The notes under the pieces are model-generated. The model ran no database searches and was not told the DNA's origin. It worked only from the letters and a program-made list of their open reading frames with translations. The translations under genes and the position numbers were made by a program. A DNA stretch of 64,000 nucleotides from Petrolisthes cinctipes (taxonomy: Eukaryota; Arthropoda; Malacostraca; Decapoda; Porcellanidae): positions 62,001 through 126,000 of the forward strand of contig JAWQEG010000285.1 in the NCBI GenBank assembly GCA_033782935.1, in the 5' to 3' direction. Shown here one piece after another: positions 33,898-48,590 of the stretch; within the stretch, counting starts at the first letter, position 1, and every line of letters starts with the position of its first letter.

Positions 33898-36800
33898 GGT
33901 ATAGGTTTGTTGTTTAGGTTGAAGTGTGGTGTGTAGCGGTGTTCTGTGTTCCACTGTACCATAATTTACCATTGTATTCCTCACAGAGTGCGAAGAAAAT
34001 ACGAAATGTACCCAAAACGATGGAACATGTATTCCTGCGACAGGGGAGTGCCCAAACGGCGAAGATGGCAAGACGGGCAATAAATGGTGTACTAGTCCCG
34101 ACTGCAAATGCTGTGTCAGCAACATCGGTAAGTACACTACTGTACAGTATATACCAGGATATCTCATAATGGAATAAGGACGAGGTAAGGATGGTAAGGA
34201 GATGTATGAGAGAGAGGGAAAGGCTGGGATGAGCAACGTAGGATTAGGAAAGAGGATCATGAAAAAGAGGGGAAGGATGGCTGTGACAGCAAAGGTAAAA
34301 TTGATAAGATGTTAGGGAAGAGTATGAAAATAAGGGGAAAGAAGGCTATGATCGAAGATTTAATTAATTAAGCGAGACAGAATCAGATATTTAGCCTGTG
34401 GGAGCCTAGGCTACGAGTGACTGAGCAAGAAAGGCAGGGAGGTGCCGTGTGATGACAAAGGTAGCATAAGCCAGCTATGACACGGATGAAAGGGAAAGAC
34501 GGGAATGTGGGACAGAAATATATTTTAAAGGGCAAGACACGAATGGTGGTAAGGATGATGAAAGGTGACAGAAAGGCAATGATAGGGAGAGGCAAGGTGA
34601 TGTTAGCATAAGGTAGGAAGGAAGGAGTAAATCAAGGGTTGTATGGAAGGCGGAACGCCAAATATTTATTTATTAGCATCCTATTTCTTTATAAGACCAA
34701 GATTCAGATTGTTCATTTTTTAGTCTATCCATCCCTCCATAAGGTTATTGCTTATGTACGGTATATATATAAATATTCGATACAGTACTGTAGAATCCAT
34801 TACTTTGCAATGCATTTTTTATGTGTAAACATGGAAGTATGGAAGGAGAAATTAGGGAGAGAGCAGTGAACGGTAGACAGGTCATAGGATCACTGGGGAG
34901 GATTATGAAGGGTAGAAGTGTGAGTATGGAAGTGAAAAGGGGACTATGAAATAGTATAATCCTGCCAACACTGACATATGCGTCGGAGACATGGACATGG
35001 AATAGGGCGCACCAGTCTAGAATAGGTGCTGTGGAAATGAGTTACTTGAGAGGAGCATGTGTACTTACTAGATGGGATGGAGAAAGTAATGAGAGTGTGT
35101 ATGAGAAATGTGGTATGAGTGAGAAGGCAATTGGTATTGAGTGTGGAGTGGTTGATAGAGTGAAACGTGATACATTGAGATGGTTTGGATATGTGGAGAG
35201 AATGCAAGGTGAGGAATTTGTAAAGAAGGTGTATGGAAGTGAAGTTGTGGCACCTGGTGTGAGAGGCAGACCTCCGGTCAGATGGCAGAACAGAGTGGAA
35301 GAGTATGTAAAGGAGAGACACGTGAGGGGCAGAGGAAGGCTTGAACAGGTCAGGAGGGAGTGTTGGAACAGGGAGAACTGGAGACACTTCTGTCGTGGCC
35401 ACCCCCTAGGGGGGAGTTCCCGGAGGGAACGAGGCGTCGGAGCTATAGATAGATAGATAGTATCATAATTTACCATTGTATTCCTCACAGAGTGCGAAGA
35501 AAATACGAAATGTACCCAAAACGATGGAACATGTATTCCTGCGACAGGGGAGTGCCCAAACGGCGAAGAAGGCAAGACGGGCAATAAATGGTGTACTAGT
35601 CCCGACTGCAAATGCTGTGTCAGCAACATCGGTAAGTACACTACTGTACAGTATATACCAGGATATCTCATAATGGAATAAGGACGAGGTAAGGATGGTA
35701 AGGAGATGTATGAGAGAGGGAAAGGCTGGGATGAGCAACGTAGGATTAGGAAAGAGGATCATGAAAAAGAGGGGAAGGATGGCTGTGACAGCAAAGGTAA
35801 AATTGATAAGATGTTAGGGAAGAGTATGAAAATAAGGGGAAAGAAGGCTATGATCGAAGATTTAATTAATTAAGCGAGACAGAATCAGATATTTAGCCTG
35901 TGGGAGCCTAGGCTACGAGTGACTGAGCAAGAAAGGCAGGGAGGTGCCGTGTGATGACAAAGGTAGCATAAGCCAGCTATGACACGGATGAAAGGGAAAG
36001 ACGGGAATGTGGGACAGAAATATATTTTAAAGGGCAAGACACGAATGGTGGTAAGGATGATGAAAGGTGACAGAAAGGCAATGATAGGGAGAGGCAAGGT
36101 GATGTTAGCATAAGGTAGGAAGGAAGGAGTAAATCAAGGGTTGTATGGAAGGCGGAACGCCAAATATTTATTCATTAGCATCCTATTTCTTTATAAGACC
36201 AAGATTCAGATTGTTCATTTTTTAGTCTATCCATCCCTCCATAAGGTTATTGCTTATGTACGGTATATATATAAATATTCGATACAGTACTGTAGAATCC
36301 ATTACTTTGTAATGCATTTTTTATGTGTAAACATGGAAGTATGGAAGGAGAAATTAGGGAGAGAGCAGTGAACGGTAGACAGGTCATAGGATCACTGGGG
36401 AGGATTATGAAGGGTAGAAGTGTGAGTATGGAAGTGAAAAGGGGACTATGAAATAGTATAATCCTGCCAACACTGACATATGCGTCGGAGACATGGACAT
36501 GGAATAGGGCGCACCAGTCTAGAATAGGTGCTGTGGAAATGAGTTACTTGAGAGGAGAATGTGTACTTACTAGATGGGATGGAGAAAGTAATGAGAGTGT
36601 GTATGAGAAATGTGGTATGAGTGAGAAGGCAATTGGTATTGAGTGTGGAGTGGTTGATAGAGTGAAACGTGATACATTGAGATGGTTTGGACATGTGGAG
36701 AGAATGCAAGGTGAGGAATTTGTAAAGAAGGTGTATGGAAGTGAAGTTGTGGCACCTGGTGTGAGAGGCAGACCTCCGGTCAGATGGTAGAACAGAGTGG

Positions 36801-39800
36801 AAGAGTATGTAAAGGAGAGACACGTGAGGGGCAGAGGAAGGCTTGAACAAGTAAGGAGGGAGTGTTGGAACAGGGAGAACTGGAGACACTTCTTTCGTGG
36901 CCACCCCCTAGGGTGGAGTTCCCGGAGGGAACGAGGCGTCGGAGCTATAGATAGATAGATAGTATCATAATTTACCATTGTATTCCTCACAGAGTGCGAA
37001 GAAAATACGAAATGTACCCAAAACGATGGAACATGTATTCCTGCGACAGGGGAGTGCCCAAACGGCGAAGAAGGCAAGACGGGCAGTAAATGGTGTACTA
37101 GTCCCGACTGCAAATGCTGTGTCAGCAACATCGGTAAGTACACTACTGTACAGTATATACCAGGATATCTCATAATGGAATAAGGACGAGGTAAGGATGG
37201 TAAGGAGATGTATGAGAGAGAGGGAAAGGCTGGGATGAGCAACGTAGGATTAGGAAAGAGGATCATGAAAAAGAGGGGAAGGATGGCTGTGACAGCAAAG
37301 GTAAAATTGATAAGATGTTAGGGAAGAGTATGAAAATAAGGGGAAAGAAGGCTATGATCGAAGATTTAATTAATTAAGCGAGACAGAATCAGATATTTAG
37401 CCTGTGGGAGCCTAGGCTACGAGTGACTGAGCAAGAAAGGCAGGGAGGTGCCGTGTGATGACAAAGGTAGCATAAGCCAGCTATGACACGGATGAAAGGG
37501 AAAGACGGGAATGTGGGACAGAAATATATTTTAAAGGGCAAGACACGAATGGTGGTAAGGATGATGAAAGGTGACAGAAAGGCAATGATAGGGAGAGGCA
37601 AGGTGATGTTAGCATAAGGTAGGAAGGAAGGAGTAAATCAAGGGTTGTATGGAAGGCGGAACGCCAAATATTTATTTATTAGCATCCTATTTCTTTATAA
37701 GACCAAGATTCAGATTGTTCATTTTTTAGTCTATCCATCCCTCCATAAGGTTATTGCTTATGTACGGTATATATATAAATATTCGATACAGTACTGTAGA
37801 ATCCATTACTTTGTAATGCATTTTTTATGTGTAAACATGGAAGTATGGAAGGAGAAATTAGGGAGAGAGCAGTGAACGGTAGACAGGTCATAGGATCACT
37901 GGGGAGGATTATGAAGGGTAGAAGTGTGAGTATGGAAGTGAAAAGGGGACTATGAAATAGTATAATCCTGCCAACACTGACATATGCGTCGGAGACATGG
38001 ACATGGAATAGGGCGCACCAGTCTAGAATAGGTGCTGTGGAAATGAGTTACTTGAGAGGAGAATGTGTACTTACTAGATGGGATGGAGAAAGTAATGAGA
38101 GTGTGTATGAGAAATGTGGTATGAGTGAGAAGGCAATTGGTATTGAGTGTGGAGTGGTTGATAGAGTGAAACGTGATACATTGAGATGGTTTGGACATGT
38201 GGAGAGAATGCAAGGTGAGGAATTTGTAAAGAAGGTGTATGGAAGTGAAGTTGTGGCACCTGGTGTGAGAGGCAGACCTCCGGTCAGATGGTAGAACAGA
38301 GTGGAAGAGTATGTAAAGGAGAGACACGTGAGGGGCAGAGGAAGGCTTGAACAAGTAAGGAGGGAGTGTTGGAACAGGGAGAACTGGAGACACTTCTGTC
38401 GTGGCCACCCCCTAGGGGGGAGTTCCCGGAGGGAACGAGGCGTCGGAGCTATAGATAGATAGATAGTATCATAATTTACCATTGTATTCCTCACAGAGTG
38501 CGAAGAAAATACGAAATGTACCCAAAACGATGGAACATGTATTCCTGCGACAGGGGAGTGCCCAAACGGCGAAGAAGGCAAGACGGGCAGTAAATGGTGT
38601 ACTAGTCCCGACTGCAAATGCTGTGTCAACAACATCGGTAAGTACACTACTGTACAGTATATACCAGGATATCTCATAATGGAATAAGGACGAAGTAAGG
38701 ATGGTAAGGAGATGTATGAGAGAGAGGGAAAGGCTGGGATGAGCAACGTAGGATTAGGAAAGAGGATCATGAAAAAGAGGGGAAGGATGGCTGTGACAGC
38801 AAAGGTAAAATTGATAAGATGTTAGGGAAGAGTATGAAAATAAGGGGAAAGAAGGCTATGATCGAAGATTTAATTAATTAAGCGAGACAGAAACAGATAT
38901 TTAGCCTGTGGGAGCCTAGGCTACGAGTGACTGAGCAAGAAAGGCAGGGAGGTGCCGTGTGATGACAAAGGTAGCATAAGCCAGCTATGACACGGATGAA
39001 AGGGAAAGACGGGAATGTGGGACAGAAATATATTTTAAAGGGCAAGACACGAATGGTGGTAAGGATGATGAAAGGTGACAGAAAGGCAATGATAGGGAGA
39101 GGCAAGGTGATGTTAGCATAAGGTAGGAAGGAAGGAGTAAATCAAGGGTTGTATGGAAGGCGGAACGCCAAATATTTATTCATTAGCATCCTATTTCTTT
39201 ATAAGACCAAGATTCAGATTGTTCATTTTTTAGTCTATCCATCCCTCCATAAGGTTATTGCTTATGTACGGTATATATATAAATATTCGATACAGTACTG
39301 TAGAATCCATTACTTTGCAATGCATTTTTTATGTGTAAACATGGAAGTATGGAAGGAGAAATTAGGGAGAGAGCAGTGAACGGTAGACAGGTCATAGGAT
39401 CACTGGGGAGGATTATGAAGGGTAGAAGTGTGAGTATGGAAGTGAAAAGGGGACTATGAAATAGTATAATCCTGCCAACACTGACATATGCGTCGGAGAC
39501 ATGGACATGGAATAGGGCGCACCAGTCTAGAATAGGTGCTGTGGAAATGAGTTACTTGAGAGGAGAATGTGTACTTACTAGATGGGATGGAGAAAGTAAT
39601 GAGAGTGTGTATGAGAAATGTGGTATGAGTGAGAAGGCAATTGGTATTGAGTGTGGAGTGGTTGATAGAGTGAAACGTGATACATTGAGATGGTTTGGAC
39701 ATGTGGAGAGAATGCAAGGTGAGGAATTTGTAAAGAAGGTGTATGGAAGTGAAGTTGTGGCACCTGGTGTGAGAGGCAGACCTCCGGTCAGATGGCAGAA

Positions 39801-42800
39801 CAGAGTGGAAGAGTATGTAAAGGAGAGACACGTGAGGGGCAGAGGAAGGCTTGAACAAGTAAGGAGGGAGTGTTGGAACAGGGAGAACTGGAGACACTTC
39901 TGTCGTGGCCACCCCCTAGGGGGGAGTTCCCGGAGGGAACGAGGCGTCGGAGCTATAGATAGATAGATAGTATCATAATTTACCATTGTATTCCTCACAG
40001 AGTGCGAAGAAAATACGAAATGTACCCAAAACGATGGAACATGTATTCCTGCGACAGGGGAGTGCCCAAACGGCGAAGAAGGCAAGACGGGCAGTAAATG
40101 GTGTACTAGTCCCGACTGCAAATGCTGTGTCAGCAACATCGGTAAGTACACTACTGTACAGTATATACCAGGATATCTCATAATGGAATAAGGACGAGGT
40201 AAGGATGGTAAGGAGATGTATGAGAGAGAGGGAAAGGCTGGGATGAGCAACGTAGGATTAGGAAAGAGGATCATGAAAAAGAGGGGAAGGATGACTGTGA
40301 CAGCAAAGGTAAAATTGATAAGATGTTAGGGAAGAGTATGAAAATAAGGGGAAAGAAGGCTATGATCGAAGATTTAATTAATTAAGCGAGACAGAAACAG
40401 ATATTTAGCCTGTGGGAGCCTAGGCTACGAGTGACTGAGCAAGAAAGGCAGGGAGGTGCCGTGTGATGACAAAGGTAGCATAAGCCAGCTATGACACGGA
40501 TGAAAGGGAAAGACGGGAATGTGGGACAGAAATATATTTTAAGGGGCAAGACACGAATGGTGGTAAGGATGATGAAAGGTGACAGAAAGGCAATGATAGG
40601 GAGAGGCAAGGTGATGTTAGCATAAGGTAGGAAGGAAGGAGTAAATCAAGGGTTGTATGGAAGGCGGAACGCCAAATATTTATTCATTAGCATCCTATTT
40701 CTTTATAAGACCAAGATTCAGATTGTTCATTTTTTAGTCTATCCATCCCTCCATAAGGTTATTGCTTATGTACGGTATATATATAAATATTCGATACAGT
40801 ACTGTAGAATCCATTACTTTGTAATGCATTTTTTATGTGTAAACATGTAAGTATGGAAGGAGAAATTAGGGAGAAAGCAGTGGACGGTAGACAGGTCATA
40901 GGATCACTGGGGAGGATTATGAAGGGTAGAAGTGTGAGTATGGAAGTGAAAAGGGGACTACGAAATAGTATAATCCTGCCAACACTGACATATGCGTCGG
41001 AGACATGGACATGGAATAGGGCGCATCAGTCTAGAATAGGTGCTGTGGAAATGAGTTACTTGAGAGGAGCATGTGGACTTACTAGATGGGATGGAGAAAG
41101 TAATGAGAGTGTGTATGAGAAATGTGGTATGAGTGAGAAGGCAATTGGTATTGAGTGTGGAGTGGTTGATAGAGTGAAACGTGATACATTGAGATGGTTT
41201 GGACATGTGGAGAGAATGCAAGGTGAGGAATTTGTAAAGAAGGTGTATGGAAGTGAAGTTGTGGCACCTGGTGTGAGAGGCAGACCTCCGGTCAGATGGC
41301 AGAACAGAGTGGAAGAGTATGTAAAGGAGAGACACGTGAGGGGCAGAGGAAGGCTTGAACAAGTAAGGAGGGAGTGTTGGAACAGGGAGAACTGGAGACA
41401 CTTCTGTCGTGGCCACCCCCTAGAGGGGAGTTCCCGGAGGGAACGAGGCGTCGGAGCTATAGATAGATAGATAGTATCATAATTTACCATTGTATTCCTC
41501 ACAGAGTGCGAAGAAAATACGAAATGTACCCAAAACGATGGAACATGTATTCCTGCGACAGGGGAGTGCCCAAACGGCGAAGAAGGCAAGACGGGCAGTA
41601 AATGGTGTACTAGTCCCGACTGCAAATGCTGTGTCAGCAACATCGGTAAGTACACTACTGTACAGTATATACCAGGATATCTCATAATGGAATAAGGACG
41701 AGGTAAGGATGGTAAGGAGATGTATGAGAGAGAGGGAAAGGCTGGGATGAGCAACGTAGGATTAGGAAAGAGGATCATGAAAAAGAGGGGAAGGATGGCT
41801 GTGACAGCAAAGGTAAAATTGATAAGATGTTAGGGAAGAGTATGAAAATAAGGGGAAAGAAGGCTATGATCGAAGATTTAATTAATTAAGCGAGACAGAA
41901 ACAGATATTTAGCCTGTGGGAGCCTAGGCTACGAGTGACTGAGCAAGAAAGGCAGGGAGGTGCCGTGTGATGACAAAGGTAGCATAAGCCAGCTATGACA
42001 CGGATGAAAGGGAAAGACGGGAATGTGGGACAGAAATATATTTTAAAGGGCAAGACACGAATGGTGGTAAGGATGATGAAAGGTGACAGAAAGGCAATGA
42101 TAGGGAGAGGCAAGGTGATGTTAGCATAAGGTAGGAAGGAAGGAGTAAATCAAGGGTTGTATGGAAGGCGGAACGCCAAATATTTATTTATTAGCATCCT
42201 ATTTCTTTATAAGACCAAGATTCAGATTGTTCATTTTTTAGTCTATCCATCCCTCCATAAGGTTATTGCTTATGTACGGTATATATATAAATATTCGATA
42301 CAGTACTGTAGAATCCATTACTTTGTAATGCATTTTTTATGTGTAAACATGTAAGTATGGAAGGAGAAATTAGGGAGAAAGCAGTGGACGGTAGACAGGT
42401 CATAGGATCACTGGGGAGGATTATGAAGGGTAGAAGTGTGAGTATGGAAGTGAAAAGGGGACTACGAAATAGTATAATCCTGCCAACACTGACATATGCG
42501 TCGGAGACATGGACATGGAATAGGGCGCATCAGTCTAGAATAGGTGCTGTGGAAATGAGTTACTTGAGAGGAGCATGTGGACTTACTAGATGGGATGGAG
42601 AAAGTAATGAGAGTGTGTATGAGAAATGTGGTATGAGTGAGAAGGCAATTGGTATTGAGTGTGGAGTGGTTGATAGAGTGAAACGTGATACATTGAGATG
42701 GTTTGGACATGTGGAGAGAATGCAAGGTGAGGAATTTGTAAAGAAGGTGTATGGAAGTGAAGTTGTGGCACCTGGTGTGAGAGGCAGACCTCCGGTCAGA

Positions 42801-45800
42801 TGGCAGAACAGAGTGGAAGAGTATGTAAAGGAGAGACACGTGAGGGGCAGAGGAAGGCTTGAACAAGTAAGGAGGGAGTGTTGGAACAGGGAGAACTGGA
42901 AACACTTCTGCCGTGGCCACCCCCTAGGGGGGAGTTCCCGGAGGGAACGAGGCGTCGGAGCTATAGATAGATAGATAGTATCATAATTTACCATTGTATT
43001 CCTCACAGAGTGCGAAGAAAATACGAAATGTACCCAAAACGATGGAACATGTATTCCTGCGACAGGGGAGTGCCCAAACGGCGAAGAAGGCAAGACGGGC
43101 AGTAAATGGTGTACTAGTCCCGACTGCAAATGCTGTGTCAGCAACATCGGTAAGTACACTACTGTACAGTATATACCAGGATATCTCATAATGGAATAAG
43201 GACGAGGTAAGGATGGTAAGGAGATGTATGAGAGAGAGGGAAAGGCTGGGATGAGCAACGTAGGATTTGGAAAGAGGATCATGAAAAAGAGGGGAAGGAT
43301 GGCTGTGACAGCAAAGGTAAAATTGATAAGATGTTAGGGAAGAGTATGAAAATAAGGGGAAAGAAGGCTATGATCGAAGATTTAATTAATTAAGCGAGAC
43401 AGAATCAGATATTTAGCCTGTGGGAGCCTAGGCTACGAGTGACTGAGCAAGAAAGGCAGGGAGGTGCCGTGTGATGACAAAGGTAGCATAAGCCAGCTAT
43501 GACACGGATGAAAGGGAAAGACGGGAATGTGGGACAGAAATATATTTTAAAGGGCAAGACACGAATGGTGGTAAGGATGATGAAAGGTGACAGAAAGGCA
43601 ATGATAGGGAGAGGCAAGGTGATGTTAGCATAAGGTAGGAAGGAAGGAGTAAATCAAGGGTTGTATGGAAGGCGGAACGCCAAATATTTATTCATTAGCA
43701 TCCTATTTCTTTATAAGACCAAGATTCAGATTGTTCATTTTTTAGTCTATCCATCCCTCCATAAGGTTATTGCTTATGTACGTATATATATAAATATTCG
43801 ATACAGTACTGTAGAATCCATTACTTTGCAATGCATTCTTTATCACTATACCATAATTTACCATTGTGTTCCTCACAGAGTGCGAAGAAAATACGAAATG
43901 TACCCAAAACGATGGAACATGTATTCCTGCGACAGGGGAGTGCCCAAACGGCGAAGAAGGCAAGACGGGCAGTAAATGGTGTACTAGTCCCGACTGCAAA
44001 TGCTGTGTCAGCAACATCGGTAAGTACACTACTGTACAGTATATACCAGGATATCTCATAATGGAATAAGGACGAGGTAAGGATGGTAACGGGATGTATG
44101 GGAGAGAGGGAAAGGCTGGGATGAGCAACGTAGGATTAGGAAAGAGGATCATGAAAAAGAGGGGAAGGATGGCTGTGACAGCAAAGGTAAAATTGATAAG
44201 ATGTTAGGGAAGAGTATAAAAATAAGAGGAAAGAAGGCTATGATCGAAGATTTAAGTAATTAATTAAGTACTCTTTAATAATCTCAGCTTAAAATAATTG
44301 CCATATATTATTATTACCGAACTCCACTTACAAAATGGTAGATTGAATAGGGAGTTTTCATGTGACGTCACGGTGCGCTCGGCGGCCATGTTGGTAGTAT
44401 CACAGTCCACATATATGTATATGTGGACTGTGGGTAGTATAACTCTATGTATACAAGCAGAGAGTAGTTGTTATGTCTAGCACGTTTCATTGATTTGGAC
44501 GAGTGTTAGACCTCCTTTAAGGGGACATTTAAGAATGTCACGGTTTTGCTGCATGATGAGATATTCTGACATAGACAAACTTCCTGGTTTGTCCTTCTTT
44601 CGGATCCCTAAGGTGATAAGAAACCAAGGAAAAGCACACGAGAAACTGCTGATCAAGAGAAGGAATTTATGTTTCTCTCGAATATCCAGGGAGACAACAT
44701 CAAACCCCTCTCCTCCCCCTACAATCTTGGGGAAGAGCCGGGGAAATTGGGGGTTTTGGGTAGGGGAAAACCCTAATAATTACAGGAAAATAATGATTAG
44801 TTTGGAATTAATATTCTCCTCTATAATAACCATATGGGTTAACAATTTGAAGTGTTAGCTCATTCAGTGGCAGATATGAAAATTATGCAGAGAAATAAGG
44901 ATAAATACATACCCTGCCTCTCACAATAACTGGTTGAAGGTCCACATGCTGCCGAAGTTGATGCTGGTCTTGATATTTGTCATACCATCACTTCTTTAAC
45001 ACAACCAATGGTGAAAAAGTTGTGTGCCTTTAAACTTTTGTGGCATTTCATGGACTGAAAGTTGTACTCAGGGTTGGGTGATATCAAATAAGTCACATAG
45101 GGTATGTCCGGGTACGTCATGGGAGGGTACAATTTATAATCACCATTTAATTAACTCTTGTGCAATGCATGCGGATCAACAGATCCACGTGATATCGTTA
45201 CCTTTTCCAAATATAAAGCATGGTCTCTTGTACTAAGGTTCTTACAGTATCTGGAATGCTCTATTTCCTATAAATTCTAAAAAATGCCAGCCACATTGTA
45301 CACATCTGCACCCAGTCCCGTCGTTTAACACTCTACCAACATGGTGGATGTTTACATCGTGACGTCACGCCGATCAGCTGAGTTAAAACCCCCTATTGAT
45401 GCCAATTTTTACAGCCTCCTTATTGGTTCATCTCACATTTATTCCGTCAGTGACTTAATCTTTACTGCTTTATAATATATGGCAATCATTTCAAGCTGAT
45501 ATTATTACAGAGTACTTAAAATGGATACAAGTAAGCATTATTAGCCGATATCCCTCCAAATACTAACAATAATCATTACATTCATGTTGGTGGTATTTGG
45601 TAACTTTATTCACCTCCCCCTTCTAGACCGGTAGCCCAGACCCCTGAGATACAACGAAGAGATACCATCTGTAAAACATATTAAAGTTCAGTAGTAATCT
45701 TGTAAACTCTTAAATTGACCGTCTGCCAGAATTTAACTGGTGGCTTACTTAACAAGCGACAGACAGTAATTGGTTGTTATATTTTGGATCTAGATCCAAC

Positions 45801-48522
45801 TAGGGAGATACTGAATGAAACCAATGCAAAACTTAAGCTTGATATCTCCTGATTATAGAATGAACTATGCCAGACGTTTTGGCATGTGGAACCATCCTGA
45901 CAGACATACATAACAATGGAGGTTCATTGGAGCTAGATCCAGCATAGGAGATACCAGGTGATTTTTCATTCTATAAAATCAGTGTACTACATCCTAGAAC
46001 ACTGTGGTGGTAATGACAGACATTTTAAGGGGTGAAAAAGTCCCTACAGACACACTCAAAATGTGCTGGATACCACTTACCGCAGTAGAATACGTGGCAG
46101 GAACACCTGTGTCTAGTTGCCAGTTAATGTAAAAATTCTATTTTTCTTAGATACGTACGCAATATTTTAATATCAAACATATTTAAGTAATGAGGTTTTG
46201 TCAGGTGTAAGTATTTAGATAATAAAATAGTATGCCCTCATGGAAATAATATATTCAAAGTAAACCTGTCACATTATAAGGCAAATCATTATATAGTAAT
46301 CACATTATAAAGTCAATCATTGACTGTTACATCCAAATATATTATATACAATCATCATACACTTAAGTATTGACTGTTACATCCTAAGAAATAATATACA
46401 ATCATCATACACTGAGGCTTTGACTGTTACATCCTAATTAATAATATACAACCATCATACACTGAAGCTTTGACTGTCATATCCTAAAGGTGGGTTTACA
46501 CGGGGCAATTTTGCTCCAGGCAACATGAAATGGGTGTTGCCAGGCCCATCCAATGCCATCTCTATGTACAGGCTGCAGTGTGAATGTTGTGACGTCACAC
46601 CAACAGTCATAGCAAAAGACGAGACTCTCGTCGCGCTCGCGCTAATAACTCGATGGCCTTCTCTGCTCTACAGACCCTATATAAAATATAGGGTCTCTAC
46701 TTTGCTCTATACCACCCTTCATCATTAATTACTCAATTGGAATGTAGCCTACATAATCTGCAGCAGCAGCATGGCACCTGAAAATAAAAGATGATTGTCA
46801 ATTTACCGTACCAGCAGCCATACCCTAATCTAGTTGGCCTAGGCCTAAAGCACATCATCCTTTATCTGTAATCAGCACACAAAGCTATATTAATTTTGAA
46901 AGTTTCATAGGAAAATGTTGCTATCACCAAATGGAAAAGATTCCTAACCTAACCTTTTTTCAGTTACTTCCTTTGATTTCTTCAGAAAATGAATGGTATA
47001 CTGGTATCTGTAATCAGTACACAAAACTATATTAATTGTGAAGGTTTGATGGAGAAATTCTGTCACCAAATCGAAAAGACCTGACCTCAGAACTATAACA
47101 AATAGACTATACTCCTTTTATGCTAACTTGGCCCAGTAGCCACGCCCCCTTGATAGGCCTTGATAGCTGATTGGTTGATTTATAACTGTTCGTGTCGCTT
47201 CCCTTACATTGACATTGAATATGTTTACATCCTTTTCCTTTCTGTAATATTGATGGAATTTAGGAACATTAAAATATAAACGATTTTTAAGCATCAGTTG
47301 CTATGCAGTTCTACAGAAAGGATGGCAAGCTGGTAAAATTCCTAAATATATATCTTCGGAAGTCGTAGCTAACATCATCATATACACGTTCGGACATAGC
47401 CTACTCAATATATCTTTGTTTTGTAGTCAATATAAACTATTGAGAAGCTGATGGAACAACAAATAGCAAACAATATCTAGTAAACTACACCATACACACT
47501 CTACTTATAGTCCAAGTCCTTATATAACTGAAAAAAACTCGAAAAATAGATGGGTTATAGTGGGGAGGTTGTAATGCCAGTGGAACAGCTGTCCTGCCCA
47601 GGGGCCAGGCGGGAAAATTTTGCCACGGAACCCTTGAAATGTCTTCACGGAACCCTGGGGTTCCGCGGAACATAGTTTGAGAACCACTTATCTAGGTCAT
47701 CATGATCACTGTCCATACTTTTGTCCACTTGTGTCTCATCAGTATAGGCCTATTGTCTTTGATGAGGGCCAGTGGCACTGAACTCTAATCAAACCATTTT
47801 GGAGTAACTTCAATACTTTTTTCTTCCATCCAAACCTTGTTGGATCTATTCCGTCACTGGGATTTCTCATATCAGCATGGTGCCACAGAGTGCTAAGATA
47901 CATGATGCATGTATGACCTAGTGCATGATGACCTAGATGAACAATGGACAGAAGATGAGAGTGAAAGTGAGACAGATACAGAATAAGTACAATAGTTTCT
48001 GTGATTATATTTGTTTTTGGAGACTTTTTCACACTTGACAGGTGGCCAACAGTGCTTAAGAGTATCATGACTGAATAACATATTATATGATGCAACAGTT
48101 TCTGTTTAAGTATGTCATGAGTAAATAAGATACAGTATTTTATTAAATGACAGGCCCTGCTTAATTATCAATTAATTATCAAGGTATCATGATTAAAAAG
48201 TACATATTTCATGACGTGACAGTCAGTGTTTATAAGTATCCCATGACTGATGATGCTTTCTTAAGATATGACAGTCAAAGCTTCAGTGTATGATGGTTGT
48301 ATATTATTAATTAGGATGTAACAGTCAATACTTCAGTGTATGATGATTGTATATTATATATTTGGATGTAACAGTCAATGATTGACTTTATATTGTGATT
48401 ACTTTATAATGTGATAGGTTTACTTTGAATATATTATTTCCATGAGGGCACACTATTTTATTATCTAAATACTTACACCTGACAAAACTTCATTACTTAA
48501 ATGTTTCATATTAAAATATTGC

Positions 48523-48590
<68 letters not shown>

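Larger units (their letters stand above)
33957..44269 (+). repeat. Tandem array of about 1504-base units, each with one A exon
   Basis: A exons start at 33987, 35491, 36993, 38497, 40001, 41505, 43009 and 43879; steps are 1504, 1502, 1504, 1504, 1504, 1504 and 870. Each full unit is exon A, about 690 bases of the ancestral A intron, and a 638-base LINE fragment. The last step is shorter by exactly that LINE. Units are nearly identical in exon and intron alike, so the expansion is recent. The final unit is cut at 44269 by the inverted composite element. The A intron of gene 0 is homologous to the non-LINE part. Confidence 0.95.

Noticed and set aside
35042..43282. Recurrent 240-codon and 152-codon antisense frames in the A array
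   Set aside because: Antisense of exon A, its intron and the LINE fragment; they repeat only because the unit repeats.
33957..44269. CRISPR-like or satellite explanation for the 1.5-kb array
   Set aside because: Units contain a spliced coding exon, its intron and a LINE fragment; this is gene-internal segmental duplication in a eukaryotic genome.
46525..46728. Short frame with C-E-C-C that recalls the module end
   Set aside because: No other module cysteines, no splice sites in phase, and it lies in the core of the inverted composite.
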